Shown in pieces: positions 43,628-53,627 of a stretch of DNA of 64,000 nt; position 1 is the first letter of the stretch; every line of letters begins with the position of its first letter. The DNA comes from CAZZNQ01 sp964655775 (GTDB lineage Bacteria; Planctomycetota; Brocadiia; SM23-32). Both the position numbers and the translations under genes were made by a program. The DNA is taken from contig CAZZNQ010000001.1 of the NCBI GenBank assembly GCA_964655775.1, positions 47,294 through 111,293 of the forward strand, given 5' to 3'. The notes under the pieces were generated by a model. It made no database searches and was not told where the DNA came from. It was given only the letters and a program-made list of their open reading frames with translations.

Positions 43628-46600
43628 ATGAGAACAAGATCGTGCGTCGCAGTCGTGGCGTGTGCAGTCCTGTTTTCCCTGGCATCGGTGTCGACTTCCG
43701 CAGCATCAGCCGCCGGGGACAGCGAGATGAAGTACAACAAGAGTTGGATCGGGCTTCGCTACGACACCCTGACCGGGCCCATCTACGAAGGCGACAAGCT
43801 TAAGCTGATCGTCGACTACTACCTCGATCCCTCCGAGCACCAGGAGCCGACCGTTCTGGTCGTCTACTTTCTCGGCCCGCGCGCCCCGGGCCGGCCGCGC
43901 CCCGGCGAGCGGCGCAGCCGGCACACAACCTATGGCGGGCAAAGGTTCGTCGCACAGCCCGGACGCCACCGCGAGGTGTTGACATTCACGGTCCCGGAAC
44001 CCTATGACCAGAACTACGTGCTCTTCGTCGGCAGCTTCGAGGGCTGGCCGTGGAACGTCCGCGCAAAGGGCTGGTGGCAGCGCAGGGGCGGATACTTCGA
44101 GCTGGAAACGGACAAGCCCGGCAACCTGTTCACCTACGAGGAGCCGGTGACCATCGAGGCTCGGCTGAAATGCCGGGCCGCAAAGGGCGAGCGCAAGACC
44201 CTCACGTACATGGTGGACGGCCCAAACGGAGAGCGCGTTGCCGAAGGCTCGGTGGACTTCGTCACGCAGGGCACGAACGACCAGACCGTCGCCGTACCCC
44301 TTCAGATCGACAGGCGGGGCGTATTCACCATCACCGCCGAGGTCCCGGGCTGGGAAACGCGCACCACTTCCTTCGGCCGGATCCCCGACCTGATGGCCAT
44401 CACAGGCGGACGGCGCACCCGCTTCGGGATGACCACCCACGCTGCCCCGTGGCTCGGTGTCCGCACCGAGGAGGTGTTCCAGATCGCTCGAAGGCTGGGG
44501 CTGACGGCGTGCAGGGCGTTCACGCGCTGGGACGAAATCGAACCGGGCCCCGGCGTCTATCAGCTCGAGAACTGGGACCACTTCATCGAGATGGCCCACA
44601 AACACGGCGTGGACATGATCATCCTGCCGTGGGGTCCGCCGGCCTGGGTGCTGCCCGAAGGCCGCGAGTATGGCTACAACGCGTTCGAGTGCGACTGGGA
44701 TGCCTGGGAAGACATGGTCAGGACCGTGACCACGCGCTGGAACGGCAAGTTCTACGCCTGGGAATGGCTGAACGAGATCAACCCCGGCGGATCGCCGAAC
44801 TACCCCGACGACTATCTCAATCTATGCCGCATAGGCACCACGACCGCCAGGTCCATCTATCCGGGCGTTAAGACGATGCTGGCCGGCGGCCTCTATCCCC
44901 GAAGCTTCCGGCTGCAGATGCTGAGGATGGGCGTCGGGCGCTACATCGACATTCTGCCCGTGCACTACCAGAACGGCGACGGTGTCCGCGAGGCCCGTCA
45001 GGACCTGGACAACGCGGGTCTGCAGCACGTTGAGGTCTGGGAAGACGAGACTCGGGTGAACGCGGACTGGCTGATGATGCAGTGGACGGACGAACTGGCG
45101 GCCGGCTGTAAGCGCATAATCGCCTTTGCCGGCGAGGGCAGCACCGGGAGTGGCGGATACATTCGGGCCGACAACTCGCCCACTCCCTCGGCGGCGACGA
45201 TAGCCGTCTTCACCAGCAAGATGTTCGAGGCCGAGCCCGTCGGCATCTTCCTGCTGGGCAAAGGCGGCCTGTTCCATCTCTTCGAGCGCAACGGAGAGCC
45301 CGTGCTGGTCGCTTCGACTTACGAAGAGACGCCCGAAGAAGTGGATTTATGGGTAGGTACCGACAGCGTCCGTATCACCGATGACCAGGGCAACGAAACC
45401 GGCCTCAATGCCGAAGACGGCCGGGTCCGTCTCCCTCTCTCCGGCGAGAGATTCTTTCTCGAAGATGCAGACCTGGATATCCTGAAGGCCTACGCCGTGG
45501 CCACGGTCGAGACCGCCCGCGTGGGTTCGGGCACCTCCGTGAACGTCGCACGGGCGCAGAGGGTCATCCCGCGCGCCAGCATGGTGAAGGGGAAGAAGGG
45601 CGACCTGAGCGTGCGTCTTCGGAATCACTATGACCGGGTGCTGGAGGGCAGCTTCGAGGTATCTCTGCCGAGCGACTGGCCCCAACTCGACCGCGTGCGT
45701 TTTGCGCTGGAACCTGGAGCGGACCTCGTCGTGCCCGTCAGAGTGAGCGTTCCGGCAGACGCCGAAGACCGAGACTACTCGATCGAAATGGAGTTCGATT
45801 TTGCGTGGGGCAAGTTGCCGAACATCACGAAACCCGCGGTTCTGACCGTGGTCTCTCCGGACGCCGTGGGCAACCTGCTGCTGAACGGTGGATTCGAACG
45901 CCTCACGCAAGACGGCGACAGGCCCGAAGGCTGGAACGTGAACACCGGCGGGGACAAGGCCATGGTGGACTCCGACGGCTTGGGAGATGGACTGGGCAAA
46001 CACGTTGTGAAACTGTCGGGCACTGAGAACTACGAGAGCATTTCGCAGAGCATACCCATCCGCGGGGGGCAGACTTATCTCTACACGGCATGGGTGTGGA
46101 ACCGGAACATGCCTGCCGGGTCCAACATGACCCTGAGCCTGGGGGATGGCACGCAACTTCGCTACTACACGACCCAGGTCTTCAGTTGTGGCACGGACAG
46201 CCCCTACTGGCAGATGTACGTATGCCGCAGAGAGGTGCCGCCGACGGCCGAGAGGATGTCGATAGCGCCGCTGGCCATCGGCGGGGGATGGACCCTTTTC
46301 GACAACGTGCGCGTGACCCTCTACGAAGGCACGGATTACGCGGCCGAATGCCATAGAACCCGGCGGACGGTCACCATAGACGGTGACTTGGATGAGTGGG
46401 TCACCCGTTGCCCGATCCCGCTAATGGGCAAGAACCAGCTCACCGTCGTTGACGAGGACTACGAGTGGTCGCCGGAGAACCTGGGCGGCGTCGGCTACCT
46501 TATGTGGGACGACGCCAATCTCTACGTGGCCGTCAAGGTGCGGGACAACGTCCACCGTGCCGTGGGAGGAGCAGACGTCACGCGCGGAGACGGACTGATT

Positions 46601-46993
46601 CTGGCATTCGACCCCACGAAAGGCAGGGCGGACTCCGCGGAGAAGTCCTTCGCCTTCTACATCTCCTCTGCCACCCCTGGAGGCGGCAGCGGATTCCACA
46701 CCGTATACCGCCCGGCCGAGCACTCCGGTGGCCTTCAATCCGGACAACTCTTCAAGGACTCGTCCATCTATGAGGTCGCGGTGAAGCCAGAGAAAGGGGT
46801 CTGCGTCTACGAGATGCGGATCCCATTCAGCGAACTGGGCGGGATAACGCCGGAAGTCGCGGGAAAGTTCGCCTTTTCTGCACAACTCAATGATTCCGAT
46901 GGCGACGGTCCCGCGGCCCACATGAACTGGGGCGACGGACTCACGCCGGCATGGTCGCCGGAAGCCTTCGGCGTCGTCACAATGGTCGAATGA
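43628..46993 (+). CDS. Large secreted glycoside hydrolase (clan GH-A-like) with carbohydrate-binding domains
   Basis: A 1121-residue exported enzyme. Signal peptide residues 1-29 (VAVVACAVLFSLASVSTSAAS). Residues 30-255 are beta-sandwich. Residues 260-540 form a TIM barrel with LTACRAFTRWDEIEPGPGVY, ILPWGPPAW, acid/base Glu near 381 in WEWLNEINPGG, and a candidate nucleophile Glu around 470 in VEVWEDETRVN. This resembles GH39/GH5-like enzymes. Residues 745-895 (NLLLNGGFERLTQDGDRPEGW) are a CBM4/9-like module. Residues 910-1121, starting RTVTIDGDLDEW, are a CBM9/DOMON-like module. It heads a plus-strand run with a DUF4838 protein. Confidence 0.82.
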   Translation: MRTRSCVAVVACAVLFSLASVSTSAASAAGDSEMKYNKSWIGLRYDTLTGPIYEGDKLKLIVDYYLDPSEHQEPTVLVVYFLGPRAPGRPRPGERRSRHTTYGGQRFVAQPGRHREVLTFTVPEPYDQNYVLFVGSFEGWPWNVRAKGWWQRRGGYFELETDKPGNLFTYEEPVTIEARLKCRAAKGERKTLTYMVDGPNGERVAEGSVDFVTQGTNDQTVAVPLQIDRRGVFTITAEVPGWETRTTSFGRIPDLMAITGGRRTRFGMTTHAAPWLGVRTEEVFQIARRLGLTACRAFTRWDEIEPGPGVYQLENWDHFIEMAHKHGVDMIILPWGPPAWVLPEGREYGYNAFECDWDAWEDMVRTVTTRWNGKFYAWEWLNEINPGGSPNYPDDYLNLCRIGTTTARSIYPGVKTMLAGGLYPRSFRLQMLRMGVGRYIDILPVHYQNGDGVREARQDLDNAGLQHVEVWEDETRVNADWLMMQWTDELAAGCKRIIAFAGEGSTGSGGYIRADNSPTPSAATIAVFTSKMFEAEPVGIFLLGKGGLFHLFERNGEPVLVASTYEETPEEVDLWVGTDSVRITDDQGNETGLNAEDGRVRLPLSGERFFLEDADLDILKAYAVATVETARVGSGTSVNVARAQRVIPRASMVKGKKGDLSVRLRNHYDRVLEGSFEVSLPSDWPQLDRVRFALEPGADLVVPVRVSVPADAEDRDYSIEMEFDFAWGKLPNITKPAVLTVVSPDAVGNLLLNGGFERLTQDGDRPEGWNVNTGGDKAMVDSDGLGDGLGKHVVKLSGTENYESISQSIPIRGGQTYLYTAWVWNRNMPAGSNMTLSLGDGTQLRYYTTQVFSCGTDSPYWQMYVCRREVPPTAERMSIAPLAIGGGWTLFDNVRVTLYEGTDYAAECHRTRRTVTIDGDLDEWVTRCPIPLMGKNQLTVVDEDYEWSPENLGGVGYLMWDDANLYVAVKVRDNVHRAVGGADVTRGDGLILAFDPTKGRADSAEKSFAFYISSATPGGGSGFHTVYRPAEHSGGLQSGQLFKDSSIYEVAVKPEKGVCVYEMRIPFSELGGITPEVAGKFAFSAQLNDSDGDGPAAHMNWGDGLTPAWSPEAFGVVTMVE

Positions 46994-47109
46994 ATCCGTA
47001 TTCCTTCCAGCAGGGAAAGACTGCGGCTGCCCGTGCGATGCAGAAAGATCGAGCAACCGAAGATATGAAGCAGTCCTTCCACGACGGAGGCTTCCCGTGG
47101 CTGCAATGA
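46990..47109 (+). CDS. Possible 39-residue coupled peptide
   Basis: The ATG at 46990 overlaps the stop of the glycoside hydrolase (ATGA). The frame runs 39 codons (MNPYSFQQGKTAAARAMQK...) and stops at 47109, just past the start of the next gene. It could serve only to carry ribosomes across the gap, or be chance. No independent ribosome binding site is visible. Confidence 0.3.
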   Translation: MNPYSFQQGKTAAARAMQKDRATEDMKQSFHDGGFPWLQ

Positions 47110-49502
47110 TCCAGAACGGCACGAGCGATTACCAGATAGTGACCGTCGACCGCTTTGCGGCAGCGGACGCGCACGCCGCCCGGATACTCCAGGACGGCCT
47201 CTTCAGGATGACGGGGGTGCGGCTGCCCGTCCGGTGGGGAAGTCAGAGGCTCCCCTATCTGCCTGCCATCCTGGTGGGCTACGGCCGTGAGGGCTCGGAT
47301 GCCGGGCTGTGGGACACGGACTCCTACGAGATCACTCCGGTCGGCGGCGATCTGGTCCTGCGCGGGTCGGCCGAGCGTGGGACACACTATGCGGTCCACG
47401 CTTTCCTCGAATCGGTCGGCGCTCGCTTCTACGGGCCCGACGTCGTGGAACTGCCGGCGCTGAAATGCGTGGACCTGCCGAAGGAACCCGTCAGTTCCGA
47501 GGCCGCATTCAGCTACCGCCACGTTTTCTACCCCACGGCGCAGGAGCCGGAATGGGCGATACGCTGGAAGCTGAATGTGCACAACGGTCGCGATGCCCGC
47601 TGGGGCCGAAACGCAGCCGCACACTCCATCGGCCATTCCTTCAACGCCCTGGTGCCGCTGAGCGTGCACTTCGACGAACACCCGGAGTACTTCTCCCTGG
47701 TCGACGGTGCGAGGAGACGGCACAGGCCGCAGCTCTGCTGCACTAACCCGGAAGTGGCGGATGTCGCGTGCGAAAGCATGGCGCGTCTGGTGGCCCGCCA
47801 TCCGGATCGCCGCATATTCGCCGTGGGTATGAACGACTGGGACGGCTGGTGCGAGTGCCCGGAGTGCACCGAGGCCGACCGACGCGAAGGCGGCCACATC
47901 GGCCAGTTGCTGACACTGGTAAACCGCGTGGCGGAACGCTTCCCCGATCGCATCATTGCTACCCTCGCCTATATGTGGGCGCTCGACGCTCCGAAGCGGA
48001 TGCACGCCCTGGACAACGTCCTGATAGTGCTGTGCCACAACGAGGCCTGCTTCAATCACTCGCTGGAGTCCTGCGCGCACAACGCGCCCTTTGTCGCGCG
48101 ACTTCGCGCCTGGAAGCAGCGAGCGGCCCACATCCTTATCTGGGACTACTACGTCAACTATCACAGCTACCTGATGCCGACTCCGAACCTGCGCCGCATC
48201 GAGGCGGACATGCGCCTCTACCGCGACATTGGGATTGAGGGCATGTTCTGCCAGGGCAGCGCGGTGCGGGGAGGTCAGTTCGAGGGACTGCGGCAGTATC
48301 TGCTCGCCAGGATGCTGTGGAACCCCGACCTTGACGCCTGGACCATCGTCGGGGATTGGCTGCGCGCCGCCTACGGTACCGACGCGGCAGAGCACATTGT
48401 CGAGTACCTGGCACTGCTTCACGACCACGTCGACACTGCCGACGCCCACATGCTGAACTACGGCCGCGACCAGGAAATCCAGCCGGACATGTTCCCGCCG
48501 CACCTGCTGAAGAAAGGCCGAGCGCTCTGGGACGCCGCCGAAAAGGCCGCAGCCGGCACTGAAATGGAGCGACGCGTGTTCGCCGCGCGCGCACCGGAGA
48601 TGTGTTCCCGGCTCTTCAACTCGGGAGTGGAGTACGTTGTGGCGGACGGCCGACTGAGGCCCGAGCCGCCGGCCGACCTGGAGTTGCGGGACAGATTCGT
48701 CGACGCCGCCATACTGGGCGGGGCCGCTCACCTGCGGGAGAACGACGCGGCGCCTGAGGAGTTCAGACGTCTTTACGGCAGAGAGTACTCCGCCGTGACA
48801 CTGGAGAACGATCTGCTGCAGGCGGTCGTCGTGCCGGAACTGGGCGGGCGCATCTACTCCATCCGGTGGAAGCCGTCCGACACGGAGCTGCTTCGCATCA
48901 TCGATTTGATCCGCTTCGTCAACTACTCCCAGTACAGGGCCGGCTACGAGTTCGCGGTCGACCGGGAGACCGGACTCGGTGCGCAGGAGGAGTATGAGAT
49001 CGCCGAACGCGAGGCAGCGACGGCCGTGACGGTCGAAGGCAAGCTGCCAGGCGAGCGTGTCATCCGGACCTGCGTCAGGCTTGCCAAGCGCGGCGTTGCG
49101 CTGGTTCATGAGATCGAGAACTCCGGCCGCGAGCCGGTGCGCGTGGTACCCGCTACGCATCCCGAGTGGAACTACGCCCTGTTCGGCCCCGATGCCCTGG
49201 TACAGTTCACCGGACCCGACGGATCGCAACACTCGACAACCATCAACCCCGAGCGCCGGCGGGGTCGAGATCTCAGGTTCCGCGGGGACCAGATGCCGGA
49301 CGGACGGTGGCGCATCCGATCGGGCGAGCGGGAGTTTGCTATCGAGGAGGTGTTCGACGCGACGGAGGTGGAGGAAACGCGGATTGCTTTCTACGAGAGA
49401 AGTGGTTGCCTGGACATGGATCTGCACTTCCGTGAACGCACTATTGAGCCCGGCGAGCGGCGGAGCTTCTCGACCGAATGGAGATTCCTCCCCGGAGGAT
49501 GA
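47097..49502 (+). CDS. DUF4838 protein with GH67-type N-terminus
   Basis: An 801-residue protein without a signal peptide. Residues 15-120 resemble the N-terminal domain of alpha-glucuronidases (AARILQDGLFRMTGVRLPV, GTHYAVHAFLESVGARFYG). The DUF4838 barrel follows at 150-410 with the family hallmark NDWDGWCECPEC. The last 230 residues form a galactose-mutarotase-like sandwich (VVVPELGGRIYSIRW). It is probably an exo-acting glycosidase on acidic or modified sugars. The GTG at 47097 has GGAGG six bases upstream. Confidence 0.8.
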   Translation: MAAMIQNGTSDYQIVTVDRFAAADAHAARILQDGLFRMTGVRLPVRWGSQRLPYLPAILVGYGREGSDAGLWDTDSYEITPVGGDLVLRGSAERGTHYAVHAFLESVGARFYGPDVVELPALKCVDLPKEPVSSEAAFSYRHVFYPTAQEPEWAIRWKLNVHNGRDARWGRNAAAHSIGHSFNALVPLSVHFDEHPEYFSLVDGARRRHRPQLCCTNPEVADVACESMARLVARHPDRRIFAVGMNDWDGWCECPECTEADRREGGHIGQLLTLVNRVAERFPDRIIATLAYMWALDAPKRMHALDNVLIVLCHNEACFNHSLESCAHNAPFVARLRAWKQRAAHILIWDYYVNYHSYLMPTPNLRRIEADMRLYRDIGIEGMFCQGSAVRGGQFEGLRQYLLARMLWNPDLDAWTIVGDWLRAAYGTDAAEHIVEYLALLHDHVDTADAHMLNYGRDQEIQPDMFPPHLLKKGRALWDAAEKAAAGTEMERRVFAARAPEMCSRLFNSGVEYVVADGRLRPEPPADLELRDRFVDAAILGGAAHLRENDAAPEEFRRLYGREYSAVTLENDLLQAVVVPELGGRIYSIRWKPSDTELLRIIDLIRFVNYSQYRAGYEFAVDRETGLGAQEEYEIAEREAATAVTVEGKLPGERVIRTCVRLAKRGVALVHEIENSGREPVRVVPATHPEWNYALFGPDALVQFTGPDGSQHSTTINPERRRGRDLRFRGDQMPDGRWRIRSGEREFAIEEVFDATEVEETRIAFYERSGCLDMDLHFRERTIEPGERRSFSTEWRFLPGG

Positions 49503-49527
49503 GTTTCGAAGCTCTCTGCCGATTGCT

Positions 49528-49555
49528 TTGACAGATCTCGGCTGAGCCGTACGAT
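49528..49555 (+). promoter_or_regulatory. Promoter of the glycyl radical enzyme operon
   Basis: TTGACA at 49528-49533, 16-bp spacer, TACGAT at 49550-49555, 50 bases before the ATG. It makes the pair independently transcribed. Confidence 0.55.
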
Positions 49556-49605
49556 AGAATGGATAGTCTGGTCGAATGATCGGAATCCCGCGTAGGGAGG
49601 CACCG

Positions 49606-51942
49606 ATGGCGCACGGGACGAGCGAGGCAGATTCCTGGGTGAGCGCAGACGCGGCCGCCGAGGGCATCCACGAGCGGCCGGACACGGAGCGCGTGCTGGA
49701 CCTGAGAATCCGCGTGCGGCGGGCAATGTCCCGTCCACCCGAAAGGTGGGCCTGCCCGGAACGTCTGCCGGACGACCAAATGGACGCTCCGCTCGCCGTC
49801 CGGAAGGCCCGGGCCATAGCCCTTAAGCTAGGTGCCATGCCGACGGATATGTGGTACGGACAGCTTCTCGCCGGGTCGATGACACTGGAGGAACCGCGCC
49901 TGAACGGCGAATGGGGGTTCCCGGACTACACTACCGAGGCAGAGCGCGAGGCGGCGGCCGAGAAGGGCCTGAGCATTCGGTCGGTCTTTGGCCACGTGGT
50001 TCCCGACTACCCGCGGCTGCTGGCCGTGGGTCTGGACGGTATTGCGGCCGATGCCGAGACGAGGCGAGCCGTGGCGGAGACAGACGAGGAACTGGCGTTC
50101 CTGGACAGCGTGGGAATTGCCTGCCGCGCTGTGGTCGACTTCGCGGAAAGACTGGCGCTGCGTTGCGACGAGGAATCGGAACACGTTGAGAGTGCAGAAC
50201 GCACCGAGGGACTGAAACGGATGGCGGGCAATCTGCGGCAGGCTCCTGCGGGACCGGCCTTGACCTTTCGGCAGGCGCTTCAGTCGGTCTGGCTGCTGCA
50301 CATGATCTTCCATTCGACCATGAACGGCAACGCTCTGGGCAGGGCGGACCAGTACCTGTGGCCGCTGCTTCAGAGGGACCTGAGGGAGGGCCGGCTGGAC
50401 CTGGATCAAGCCGCCGAACTGGTGGACTGCTTCTGCCTGAAGTTCAACGAGCGGGCGAAGACCACCGACGAACAGCGTCCCGACGAGCGGGAAGGCGAGG
50501 AGCCCGATCCGGGGCGGCGCACGCGGCACTACACTTCCTCCCAGTTGGGATCGCGGCGCGACGGACTGGACGCCACCAACCACTGGCTGCAGAACATCGT
50601 CATCGGTGGTCTGACGCCCGACGGCCAGGACGGCACGAACCCGCTCACCTACCTGCTGCTGGACAGCTACCGCCGCAACGAGATGACGAATCCGCTCCTT
50701 ACGGTGCGCCTGCACAGCGACTCGCCCACTCCCCTGCTTCGACGTGTATGCAACGTGCTAAAGGCGGGCGGCGGCATGCCGGCCGTCTTCAGCGACGACG
50801 CCCTGGTGCCGGCCTTGGAGCGCGTCGGAATCCCCCACGAACATGCCCTCGACTACACGAACGACGGATGCTGGGAGGTCATCATCCCCGGACGCACGAA
50901 CTTCTGCTTCCAACGGCTCAGCGTCATGCTCTGCCTGGAGTGGGCGTTGAACCGCGGACGTTCGCGCCTGTTCGGCAGTCGCCAGGGACCGGACACCGGT
51001 GACCCGAGCCGGTTCACGAGCTTCGAGGACGTGTGGACGGCCTTTGCGACCCAACTCGACGCGATGGTGGAACGCGTGGTGAAGCAGGTGCTCGAGAGCA
51101 TCGACGCGCGCAACAGCATTGCTCCCGTGCCGCTGCTCAGTGCCCTGATGGATGGAGCGCTTGAGCATCGGCGCGACATGACGGCGGGTGGCGCGCGGTT
51201 TCGCACGTTCGGCATGCTGGCCGAGGGCGCCGCGCACGCCATTGACTCGCTCGCGGCCATAAAGAAGGTCGTCTTCGACGATGGCGAGGCGAGTATGGAC
51301 GAGCTTTGCGATGCCCTGGACTCCGACTTCGAGGGCTACGGACCGTTGCGGCGAAGGCTGCTTGACAGCCCGAAGTACGGGAATGACGACGCGTACGCAG
51401 ACGCGATCGGGCAACGCGTCATGGAACTCTTCGTCGACACCGTCGGGCGACACGCTGCCGCACATGAATCCGAGGTGAAGTTCCCCTGCGGCGTGGCCAC
51501 GTTCTCCTGGTATATCGGCATCGGCGAAGGCCTCGCCGCCTCTCCGGACGGTCGATTGGCCCGACAGCCGGTCTCGTCGAACTTCTCCCCTGCTCTCGGC
51601 CGGGACCGAACGGGCATTCCGGGGGCGATCCTCTCCTACTCCAAGATGCTGCACGAGCGCCTCCCGGCGGGCGGCCCTCTCGACCTGAGACTCCCGCATC
51701 GGCTCGTCGAAGGCGAAGAGGGCACGAACCGGATGGTGGCCCTCTTGCGGAGCTTTGTCGAAACCGGCGGCTCGATGATGACGCTGACCGTTGCGGACAC
51801 GGAAGAACTCCGAGCGGCCCAGCGCGATCCCGACAGCTACGAGTCGCTGCGCGTGCGGATGGGTGGCTGGTGTGCCTACTTCACGATGCTCAGCCGAGAG
51901 CAACAGGACCATCACATCCGTCGCCAGGAGACAGGCGCGTGA
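49606..51942 (+). CDS. Glycyl radical enzyme, formate-lyase family
   Basis: A 778-residue oxygen-sensitive radical enzyme. The active-site Cys is residue 422 in TNDGCWEV. The radical-bearing Gly is residue 754 in VRMGGWCAYF, 25 residues from the end. Only one Cys is present at the active site, so it is not pyruvate formate-lyase itself (which has two), but a dehydratase, lyase or decarboxylase. LDYTNDGCWEVIIPGRTNF is the substrate-side loop. The ATG at 49606 follows GGGAGG. The activase overlaps its stop. No microcompartment shell genes are near. Confidence 0.92.
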   Translation: MAHGTSEADSWVSADAAAEGIHERPDTERVLDLRIRVRRAMSRPPERWACPERLPDDQMDAPLAVRKARAIALKLGAMPTDMWYGQLLAGSMTLEEPRLNGEWGFPDYTTEAEREAAAEKGLSIRSVFGHVVPDYPRLLAVGLDGIAADAETRRAVAETDEELAFLDSVGIACRAVVDFAERLALRCDEESEHVESAERTEGLKRMAGNLRQAPAGPALTFRQALQSVWLLHMIFHSTMNGNALGRADQYLWPLLQRDLREGRLDLDQAAELVDCFCLKFNERAKTTDEQRPDEREGEEPDPGRRTRHYTSSQLGSRRDGLDATNHWLQNIVIGGLTPDGQDGTNPLTYLLLDSYRRNEMTNPLLTVRLHSDSPTPLLRRVCNVLKAGGGMPAVFSDDALVPALERVGIPHEHALDYTNDGCWEVIIPGRTNFCFQRLSVMLCLEWALNRGRSRLFGSRQGPDTGDPSRFTSFEDVWTAFATQLDAMVERVVKQVLESIDARNSIAPVPLLSALMDGALEHRRDMTAGGARFRTFGMLAEGAAHAIDSLAAIKKVVFDDGEASMDELCDALDSDFEGYGPLRRRLLDSPKYGNDDAYADAIGQRVMELFVDTVGRHAAAHESEVKFPCGVATFSWYIGIGEGLAASPDGRLARQPVSSNFSPALGRDRTGIPGAILSYSKMLHERLPAGGPLDLRLPHRLVEGEEGTNRMVALLRSFVETGGSMMTLTVADTEELRAAQRDPDSYESLRVRMGGWCAYFTMLSREQQDHHIRRQETGA

Positions 51943-52844
51943 CGGCGGACGGCGCAGTGCAGGGCCTTGTTTTCGACGTGGATACCTTCGCGGTCCACGA
52001 CGGACCCGGCATACGGATGGCGATATACCTCAAGGGTTGTCCGCTCGCGTGTCGATGGTGCCACAGCCCGGAATCCCGTCGCCCTGAACCCGAGCTGATC
52101 TTCATCCGTGACAGGTGCTCGCTCTGCGGCCGATGCGAGACCGTGTGCCCGAACGAGGTCCATCGAGTCTCCCCATCCGGCCATGACCTGGACCGGAGCA
52201 AGTGTCGTCTGTGCATGGCGTGCGTGGAGCACTGCCCCACCGGAGCAGTGGCCGTCAAGGGGCAATGGGTCCAGGCACAGGAACTCATCGATCGGGCGGC
52301 CCGCATGAGACCGTTCTTCCGCCACTCCGGCGGCGGAGTCACTCTCACGGGCGGCGAGGTCACATCCCAGGCTGAGTTTGCCGAGGCGGTTCTCGCCGGC
52401 TGCCACAGGCAGGGCATTCACACCGCCATCGAGACGAGTGGCGCCTGCGCGTGGCCCGATCTCGAACGACTGATCCCCCACACCGATCTCATCCTGTACG
52501 ACCTCAAGCTCATGGACGATGATGCCCATCGCCGATGGACCGGCACATCGAACCGCCGTGTGCTTGACAATGCACGCCGCCTCGGCGGATGCCGCGTGCA
52601 GGGCCGATTGCCGCTGATCCCCGGGGTGACCGATACACCCGAGAACGTGGCAGCCGTGTGCCGCTTCGCTCGCGAAGCAGGCTTCGTTGGGCTGACGCTC
52701 CTGCCATACAATGCCAGCGCAGCAGCCAAGTACGACTGGCTGGGCCTGCACTACGAGCTACCCGAAGAGCCACAGTCCCCCGAACACATCGAGGACCTCC
52801 TCGCTCTTGCCCGCAGCACCGGCATAGAGGCCGAACTCGGATGA
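51939..52844 (+). CDS. Glycyl-radical-enzyme activating protein (radical SAM)
   Basis: A 301-residue radical SAM enzyme that makes the glycyl radical in the preceding protein. The SAM cluster motif is GCPLACRWCHSPES. Two ferredoxin-type clusters follow, CSLCGRCETVCP and CRLCMACVEHCP, as in activases of non-PFL radical enzymes. GGGVTLTGGEV is the glycine-rich SAM loop. The start is a GTG overlapping the upstream stop (GTGA), with AGGAG ten bases before it. That shows translational coupling. Confidence 0.95.
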   Translation: MTADGAVQGLVFDVDTFAVHDGPGIRMAIYLKGCPLACRWCHSPESRRPEPELIFIRDRCSLCGRCETVCPNEVHRVSPSGHDLDRSKCRLCMACVEHCPTGAVAVKGQWVQAQELIDRAARMRPFFRHSGGGVTLTGGEVTSQAEFAEAVLAGCHRQGIHTAIETSGACAWPDLERLIPHTDLILYDLKLMDDDAHRRWTGTSNRRVLDNARRLGGCRVQGRLPLIPGVTDTPENVAAVCRFAREAGFVGLTLLPYNASAAAKYDWLGLHYELPEEPQSPEHIEDLLALARSTGIEAELG

Positions 52845-53194
52845 CCTTCCGCACCCGATCCCAAAGCCCTGTCCAGGGAAGGTCGAACTCGGCCCGGTCA
52901 TGCTGCAGTGTGGCTATCCGAACCGGAAAGAATATACCTTCCCCCGGCGCATTTCCGGACGATTTGTGCGGGTTGCTCTCCAGAACGCCGGGTGACTTCG
53001 GCCACGTAATCGCAGCTCGTAGCGGCAGCCACCTGAAGCACCGGTTCTTCAACTTCCTGGGCGACCATCGGCTGAAATTCGTGTTCGTGGGAGGCCACGG
53101 CTTGGTCCCGGCTGCAGAACCTGAAATCTCCGGGAATCGAGTGGGTCTGTGCCCGTCGGCGTCTGCTTCCGGGGAGGGCCGCCGCTGCGTGGCG
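52845..53194. other. Gap between convergent genes
   Basis: 350 bases after the activase. Frames on both strands look protein-like for about 60 codons (for example minus-strand 53098-52898), but each is the mirror of the other. Neither has a ribosome binding site or a domain I know, so I annotate no gene. Confidence 0.4.
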
Positions 53195-53578
53195 TCAGGG
53201 CTGGATGAGGAAGTCGGCAATTGCCTTGTAGAGTGTGATGACGGAGAGGATCGCGCAGTGCCGGTTCTCGTCCGTAACGTGCACGTCGTCGTCCATGAGC
53301 TGCCGCGGGCTGACGGCGAGTGCGTCCAACAGGCTCTTGCCCTCCGCCGCCCTGGCGGCGGCCTTGCCGAAGCGCCGCGTGTCGTCGCAGCCCTCGGTGT
53401 AATAGCGGGCCTCCCGGATGACGCCCTCCCGGATGTACAGGTAGAACTCCATCTCGTCGCCGCAGGCGCCCATCACGTGGGCGCTGCCTGTCGGATCGTT
53501 CATCCGGCCGTAATACGGATCTCCCGATCGTGAGCCGGAGTCATCCCGGACCGGCCCGTCATGTTGTTCTGTCGTCAT
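53195..53578 (-). CDS. NifU/IscU-like iron-sulfur scaffold protein
   Basis: A 127-residue protein of the NifU N-terminal family, on which [2Fe-2S] clusters are built. The three cluster Cys are visible: GACGDEM, TEGCDDT and NRHCAI, with spacing as in the family. The first 25 residues are a polar extension. It closes the minus-strand iron cluster that begins at 60222. Confidence 0.85.
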   Translation of the reverse strand: MTTEQHDGPVRDDSGSRSGDPYYGRMNDPTGSAHVMGACGDEMEFYLYIREGVIREARYYTEGCDDTRRFGKAAARAAEGKSLLDALAVSPRQLMDDDVHVTDENRHCAILSVITLYKAIADFLIQP

Positions 53579-53627
53579 CGCATTGCCTCACCTCGGGAAG
53601 AGGGTAAGCATACCCGATTCCCGGACC

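Noticed and set aside
46977..49838. A 953-codon minus-strand frame over the DUF4838 gene
   Set aside because: Shadow of a plus-strand gene with recognised domains. The translation is His/Arg/Val-rich and domainless.
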